Shown here in pieces: positions 59,576 through 64,000 of a DNA stretch of 64,000 nt (its first letter is position 1; each line of letters starts with the position of its first letter). Source of the stretch: Trebonia sp963811335 (GTDB lineage: Bacteria > Actinomycetota > Actinomycetes > Streptosporangiales > Streptosporangiaceae); NCBI GenBank assembly GCA_963811335.1, contig CAWERB010000033.1:186001-250000 (forward strand), read 5' to 3'. The position numbers and the translations under genes were made by a program. Below the pieces are notes generated by a model, which was given only the letters and a program-made list of their open reading frames with translations, did no database searches and was not told the origin of the DNA.

Positions 59576-61189
59576 ATGGACACATTGACGGTTCAGCGCA
59601 GGCGATGGGTCATCCTCGGCGTCCTCGTCGTGGGCCTGCTCGCCATCGTCATCGACAACACCGTACTCAACGTCGCGCTCAAGACCATCGCGAGCCCGGT
59701 GGCCGGACTCGGCGCCAGCCAGTCCGAGCTTGAGTGGGCGATCAACTCCTACACGCTCGTGTTCGCGGGCCTGCTGTTCACCTTCGGCGTCGTCGGCGAC
59801 CGGGTCGGGCGCAAGCGCGTGCTGATGGGCGGCCTGGTGCTGTTCGGCATCGGCTCGCTGTTCTCCGCGTACGCGCACTCGCCCGACCAGCTCATCGCGG
59901 CCCGCGCGGTGATGGGCCTGGGCGGCGCGGCGGTCATGCCGCAGACGCTGTCCATCATCGCCAACGTCTTCGAGCCCGGCGAGCGGTCTCGCGCCATCGG
60001 CATCTGGACCTCCGCGGTCGGCATCGGCGTGGCCATCGGCCCGGTGCTCGGCGGGGTGCTGCTCACCCACTTCTGGTGGGGCTCGGTCTTCCTGATCAAT
60101 GTCCCGGTGACGGTGGCCGGCGCGATCGCCGCGCTGCTGCTCGTGCCCGAGTCACGGAATCCCGCTCCGGGGAAGGTCGACTTTATCGGCGTGCTCGCCT
60201 CCATCGTCGGCCTTGTGCTGCTCGTCTACGGCATCGTGCAGGGCGGCGACGGCGTGCCGTGGGGCAGCTTCGGCGTGCTCGGCCCGGTGCTCGGCGGCCT
60301 CGCGGTGCTCGCGCTGTTCGCCTGGTACGAGAGCCGCATCGACCACCCGAGCCTCGACGTCCGGCTGTTCAAGAACCGCACCCTGTCGGCCTCGGTCGGC
60401 TCGATCGCGCTGCTGTTCTTCGGCATGGGCGGCGTCTACTTCTTCTCCAGCTTCTACCTGCAGAACGTCCGCGGTTACAGCCCGCTGGAGACCGGTGCGC
60501 TGGCCGTGCCGTTCGCGGTCGGCCAGTTCCTCATGGCCCCGCGCAGCACCGTGCTCGTCGGCCGGCTCGGCATCCGCGTGGTCATGGTGGCGGGCATGCT
60601 CGCCAACGCGGTCGCCATCGGCGGGTGGGTGTTCCTGAGTGCCACCAGCCCGATCTGGATCGTCGCGGTGCTGTTCGTCGTCCAGGGCGCCGGGCTCGGC
60701 CTGGCCGTCCCCGCCGCGACCTTCGGCGTCATGGAGGCGCTGCCGCGCGAGCGGGCCGGCGCCGGCTCCGCGCTGACCAACACCGCGCGCCAGGTCGCGG
60801 TGGCGCTCAGCGTCGCGGTGCTCGGCTCGATCCTCTCCTCGGCGTACCGCACCTCGCTCGACCCCACGCTGTCGGCGCTCCCCGCCGGGCTGCGGAACGC
60901 GGCGGGCTCGTCCATCACCGCCACCCAGGCGGTCGCCGCGCAGCTCGGTCACGCGGGGCAGTTCCTGCTGGCGCCAGCCGACTCCGCCTTCGTCGACGCG
61001 ATGCGGGTCACCACCGGCGTCGCGGCGGCCATCGCGGTCCTCGGCGGGCTCGCGGTGCTGCGCTGGATGCCGGGGCGCAAGCGGCCTACCATCGAGGAAA
61101 TCGAGGAGCTCGTCGCCGCGGAGGTCGCGGCGGCCGAGCGCGACCTCGCGGCCGGGCTGCCGGAGCGGCCCGAGCTGTCCGAGCGGTAA
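59576..61189 (+). CDS. MFS drug:proton antiporter, 14-helix DHA2 type
   Basis: A 537-residue transporter of the EmrB/QacA group. Motif D1 is near the start (LAIVIDNTVLNVALKTIA), motif A is in loop 2-3 (GVVGDRVGRKRVLMGGL), motif B is in helix 4 (RAVMGLGGAAVMPQTLSII), and motif C in helix 5 reads GVAIGPVLGGVLLTHFWW. Fourteen helices are predicted. ATG 59576 (MDTLTVQRRRW) is chosen; the longer open frame upstream has no membrane or family features. The next gene is a TetR regulator 14 nt on, the usual local repressor of such pumps. The C-terminal tail is acidic (EEIEELVAAEVAAAE). Confidence 0.93.
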   Translation: MDTLTVQRRRWVILGVLVVGLLAIVIDNTVLNVALKTIASPVAGLGASQSELEWAINSYTLVFAGLLFTFGVVGDRVGRKRVLMGGLVLFGIGSLFSAYAHSPDQLIAARAVMGLGGAAVMPQTLSIIANVFEPGERSRAIGIWTSAVGIGVAIGPVLGGVLLTHFWWGSVFLINVPVTVAGAIAALLLVPESRNPAPGKVDFIGVLASIVGLVLLVYGIVQGGDGVPWGSFGVLGPVLGGLAVLALFAWYESRIDHPSLDVRLFKNRTLSASVGSIALLFFGMGGVYFFSSFYLQNVRGYSPLETGALAVPFAVGQFLMAPRSTVLVGRLGIRVVMVAGMLANAVAIGGWVFLSATSPIWIVAVLFVVQGAGLGLAVPAATFGVMEALPRERAGAGSALTNTARQVAVALSVAVLGSILSSAYRTSLDPTLSALPAGLRNAAGSSITATQAVAAQLGHAGQFLLAPADSAFVDAMRVTTGVAAAIAVLGGLAVLRWMPGRKRPTIEEIEELVAAEVAAAERDLAAGLPERPELSER

Positions 61190-61203
61190 GGAGGGTTCCC
61201 GCC

Positions 61204-61911
61204 ATGCGTGCTCATGACGCCTCCGCCGCCACTGACGTGACAGCCGAGGCGCTCGCCGGGCACCCAGCCGCGGACGGGCCGGCGCAGCAGGCGCCGAACG
61301 TCCGGGTGGCCCCGTCGCCCGCCCCGTCGCCCGCCCCCCGTGCGCCGGGCCTGCCGCGCAGCGAGCGGGCCGAGCAGGCCATCATCGACGCCACCATCGA
61401 GGCGATCGGCGAGTGCGGCATCGACGGCGTGCGCTGCGAGGACGTGGCCGCCAGGGCGGGCGTCGGCAAGGCGACCCTGTACCGGCGCTGGCCGGGCAAG
61501 GAGGACCTGCTGATCGCCGCGTTCGCCGCGATGCGCCGCCCGCTGCCCGAGCCGCGCGGCGAGTCGGTGCGCGCGGACCTGGTCGCCATGCTCGCCGTGG
61601 TGGCCGCCGACACGGACGACCCCCGCTACGCGCAGCAGTACGCGTTGCTGCACGGCGCGGGGGAGCGCTTCCCGCGCCTCGTCGCCCGGTACAAGGAGCG
61701 CGTGGTCGAGCCGCGCCGCGAGCTCGTCCGCTCCGTGCTGCGCCGCGGCGTCGAGACCGGGGAACTGCGCGCGGACACCGACGTCGAGGTCGCCATGCTG
61801 CTGCTCACCGGCGCGGTGATGGCCCGCGGCAAGCACGACTCCACGCCGGCCGCCCCCGGCTTCGTCGACCGCGCGGTCGACGAGCTGCTGCGCGGCATCT
61901 CCGCCCGCTGA
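61204..61911 (+). CDS. TetR family regulator
   Basis: A 235-residue regulator with a 50-residue low-complexity leader containing PSPAPSPAP (a 12-bp repeat). The helix-turn-helix is AIIDATIEAIGECGIDGVRCEDVAARAGVGKATLYRRWPGKEDLL (about 60-105). The C-terminal half is the ligand and dimer region. It is preceded by GGAGG and lies 14 nt after the MFS gene, with which it is probably co-transcribed and which it likely represses. The ligand is unknown. Confidence 0.92.
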   Translation: MRAHDASAATDVTAEALAGHPAADGPAQQAPNVRVAPSPAPSPAPRAPGLPRSERAEQAIIDATIEAIGECGIDGVRCEDVAARAGVGKATLYRRWPGKEDLLIAAFAAMRRPLPEPRGESVRADLVAMLAVVAADTDDPRYAQQYALLHGAGERFPRLVARYKERVVEPRRELVRSVLRRGVETGELRADTDVEVAMLLLTGAVMARGKHDSTPAAPGFVDRAVDELLRGISAR

Positions 61912-61948
61912 GCAGGCCCGCTCATTTGCCCGCTGAGCCCGGTCCCGG

Positions 61949-62631
61949 TCACGCGGCGGGCGGCGGTCGCCGCCGGTCTCCGTCCCGTAGGCGCTGACCA
62001 GCCGCGCGACCAGCGTGGCGAGGAAGACCTGCCCGGTCATCGCCTCGAGCACCGCCACCGCCCGGCCGAGGCTGCCCGCCGCGGTGAAGTCACCGTAGCC
62101 CAGGGTGGTCAGCGTGGTGAAGCTGAAGTACTGCAGCGTCTGGCTGTTCGCCGGCTCGCCGTCCACGAAGAACGGCCCGGCACGAGAACACGTCGAGCGC
62201 GGCGAAGAACGCGCGTGAACATCAGGCCGATCAGCAGGTAGGCGCTCAGCGCCGCCGTAGAGGCTCTGCGCCGTGACCTGGTTGAGCCGCACCACGCGGT
62301 TGACGATGACCAGCACGGTGAGCAGCAGCATCACGCCGCTCCAGATGTCGCCGGCGCCCTCCGCGGCCCTGTTACCCGAGGCCGCGCAGAGGCCGGCCGC
62401 GATCGCGGTCGCGAGCACGCCGACGGCGGACCAGCCGGGTGACCCGGGGCGTCAGCCGGGCGTTGCGCAGCGCGAGCAGCCCGATGGCGGCGACGAAGGC
62501 GACGTGGAGCCCCCCGCCCTCGCGGCTATGCGGTTACCGCCGAGAGCAGGTAGGCGGCGATCAGGGTGACCAGCAGGAAGCCCGAATCGGCCGCCGGCGC
62601 CGGTCCGCTGGCCTTCCTCCCATGCCTCCAT
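61949..62631 (-). pseudogene. two-helix potassium channel, broken by several frameshifts
   Basis: Conserved pieces of a K+ channel family protein occur in order but in changing frames: MEAWEEGQRTGAGG (from 62631), then GFLLVTLIAAYLLSAVTA, AAIGLLALRNARLTPRVTRLV, VLATAIAAGLCAASGNRAAEGAGDIWSGVMLLLTVLVIV, ALSAYLLIGLMF and finally PFFVDGEPANSQTLQYFSFTTLTTLGYGDFTAAG. The last holds the pore signature TLGYGD. VFLATLVARLVSAYG follows. At least five frame changes are needed within 0.7 kb, the densest in the window. Either this locus is poorly sequenced or the gene is truly decaying; the preserved motifs favour sequence error. The end at 61949 is approximate. It follows nadE on the same strand. Confidence 0.65.
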
Positions 62632-62718
62632 GAAACGACGCCGCGGCACGCGGCCAGGACCACCCGAACCGGGTGATGCTGCCGTCTCCCGGGGGGACGA
62701 CCCCCCGTACCCCCCGGT

Positions 62719-62753
62719 GCGCGCCCGATCGCAAGCGATCGTATCGGGCGCGC
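62719..62753 (-). terminator. hairpin after nadE
   Basis: The arms gcgcgcccgat (62719-62729) and atcgggcgcgc (62743-62753) pair perfectly around 13 nt. A smaller nested palindrome (cgatcgcaagcgatcg) overlaps the loop. It lies 41 nt after the nadE stop. Confidence 0.65.
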
Positions 62754-62793
62754 CGTCCTACCGGGCCCGCGGCGGTTCCCCGGGATCGCTCAG

Positions 62794-64000
62794 CTACCGG
62801 GGCAGGGTCTCCCGCCAGCGGCTGGTGATCGGCAGCCGCCGGTCGCGGCCGAAGTTCTTCTGGCTGATCTTCGGACCCGGCGGGTACTGCCGCCGCTTGT
62901 ACTCGGCCAGGTCGACGAGCCGGATCACCCGCGCCACGAGTTCCGGGTCGTGACCCGCGGCGATCAGCTCGGCCGACCCCATGTCCTTCTCCACGTAGTC
63001 GTCGAGCAGCGCGTCGAGCACCGGGTAGTCCGGCAGCGAGTCGGTGTCCAGCTGCCCGGGCGCGAGCTCGGCGGACGGCTGCTTCTCGATCGAGTTCGGC
63101 GGGATCGGGGGAGTGCGGCCCTGCCGTTCGGCCTCCGCGTTGCGCCACCGGGCGAGCGCCCAGACCAGCGTCTTGGGCACGTCCTTGACGGGCGCGAATC
63201 CGCCGGCCGAGTCGCCGTACAGGGTCGAGTAGCCGACGGCGATCTCGCTCTTGTTGCCCGTGGTGAGCACCAGGTGCCCCTCGTCGTTGGACACCGCCAT
63301 GTTGATCACGCCGCGCACCCGGGACTGCAGGTTCTCCGCGGGCAGCCCGGACAGCGGGAAGTCGCCGAGCCCGTCGCAGAACGCGTCCACGATCGCCTGG
63401 ATCGGAACAGTCCGCGCGTTGACGCCCTGCCGCTCCACCAGGTCCTCGGCGTCGCTCACCGAGTGGTCTGAGGACCACTTGCTCGGCATCAGGATCACCG
63501 ACACGTTCTGCGGCCCGATCGCGTCCGCCGCGATCGTCGCGACGAGCGCCGAGTCGATCCCGCCGGACAGGGCGAGCAGCACCGACCCGAACCCGTTCTT
63601 CCGCACGTAGTCCGCCGTGCCGAGCACCAGCGCGGCGTACACCTCGGCGAGGTCATCGAGCCGCGGCCAGAACGGCCCTTGCTCGCCTTCTCCGTCCGCC
63701 CCCGTTTCCGCCGTCCCGGCTCGCAGCGGCCGGGAGCGGTATGTCCGGCAGCGTCACCCGCTCGATCGTGATCAGCGTGCCGTCGCCTGCGTCCACGGCG
63801 TCACCCGAGCCGGACGACTGCGGCAGCGCGCCATCGCCCAGGTGGATGTCATCGGGGTCCGGCAGGCTACCTGGCGCAGGCCCGGCCTGGGCCGGGGGCA
63901 GGTCCAGGTCGGCGACGATCAGCGCCTCCTCGAACTGCGGCCCGCGCGCGAGTGGCTCGCCGGCCGCCGACACGAGGATCGAGTCCCCGTCGAAGACCAG
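62794..64000 (-). CDS. nadE: glutamine-dependent NAD+ synthetase, partial at the window edge, one frameshift
   Basis: NadE amidates nicotinic-acid adenine dinucleotide to NAD+. The 3' part carries the ATP pyrophosphatase P-loop VLLALSGGIDSALVATIAADAIG, LTTGNKSEIAVGYSTLYGDSAGGFAPVKDVPKT and the C-terminal EYKRRQYPPGPKISQKNFGRDRRLPITSRW. The 5' part in the window is the end of the nitrilase-like glutaminase domain (ARGPQFEEALIVADLDLPP). The two sit in different frames, with the break near 63700. Upstream of the break the interdomain linker reads DGALPQSSGSGDAVDAGDG. The N-terminal glutaminase lies beyond 64000. Confidence 0.94.

Noticed and set aside
59734..61911. 725-residue plus-strand frame
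   Set aside because: Its last third is the TetR gene; the first two-thirds is an out-of-frame reading of the MFS gene and is not a fusion.
60949..62418. 489-residue minus-strand frame
   Set aside because: Only its first part (62418 to about 61950) is real K+ channel sequence; the rest is antisense to the TetR and MFS genes.

Overview
The window is from a high-GC actinomycete. The evidence is GC-rich codon use throughout, a 16S-23S-5S operon without spacer tRNAs, an argCJBDFRH cluster led by ARG-box-like palindromes, a 13E12-type DUF222/HNH gene, an F420-type luciferase-like oxidoreductase and many GTG starts. Streptosporangiales or a close relative would fit the 16S sequence, but I cannot place it further by eye.

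Layout. 0.2-7.1 kb: minus-strand accessory genes (lipoprotein, DUF899 protein, APH-like kinase, broken DUF222/HNH gene, broken MFS exporter) and about 0.65 kb without a convincing gene. 7.2-13.1 kb: an MMPL exporter divergent from a histidine kinase/NarL-type regulator pair, with a TnpB element lodged between kinase and regulator. 13.1-15.1 kb: an ECF sigma factor and its membrane anti-sigma partner. 15.2-23.8 kb: the arginine operon argC-J-B-D-F-R, then argH and a 3-methyladenine DNA glycosylase. argG is absent. 24.0-29.7 kb: the rrn operon, with two tandem promoters, processing stems and a terminator. 30.0-37.7 kb: an Arg/Gly-rich TPR protein with an acidic tail, an MBL hydrolase, a STAS protein, a DUF1015 protein, a TPR protein, a HAD-IIA phosphatase, and a polycysteine leader peptide in front of a cysteine-dioxygenase-like gene. 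38.0-44.0 kb: an ABC exporter, a GT-C-like membrane protein and an unrecognised secreted protein. 44.1-50.5 kb: a map-thioesterase-HAD operon, a 57-aa conserved-looking protein, twin YbjQ-like genes, a Nudix hydrolase, a hypothetical protein and a VOC protein. 50.6-64.0 kb: a sedolisin protease, a Gfo/Idh oxidoreductase plus F420-type oxidoreductase, an FHA-PrsW fusion, panB, a serine hydrolase, an MFS/TetR pair, a badly broken K+ channel gene and a partial nadE.

Two cross-cutting observations matter for reading the annotation. First, at least fifteen genes change reading frame once or more without losing any conserved motif, including argC, argD and nadE. In eight of nine genes with one clear shift the gene length is 1 mod 3. 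This points to insertion-type sequencing errors rather than real pseudogenes, so broken genes are given as one feature spanning all frames. Second, unrelated proteins carry short in-frame tandem repeats with a 15-bp period at linker positions.

The most interesting candidates are the polycysteine leader at 37.1 kb, the TnpB element splitting a two-component system, the RG-rich/TPR/acidic protein beside the rrn operon, the FHA-PrsW fusion, and the 15-bp repeat habit.
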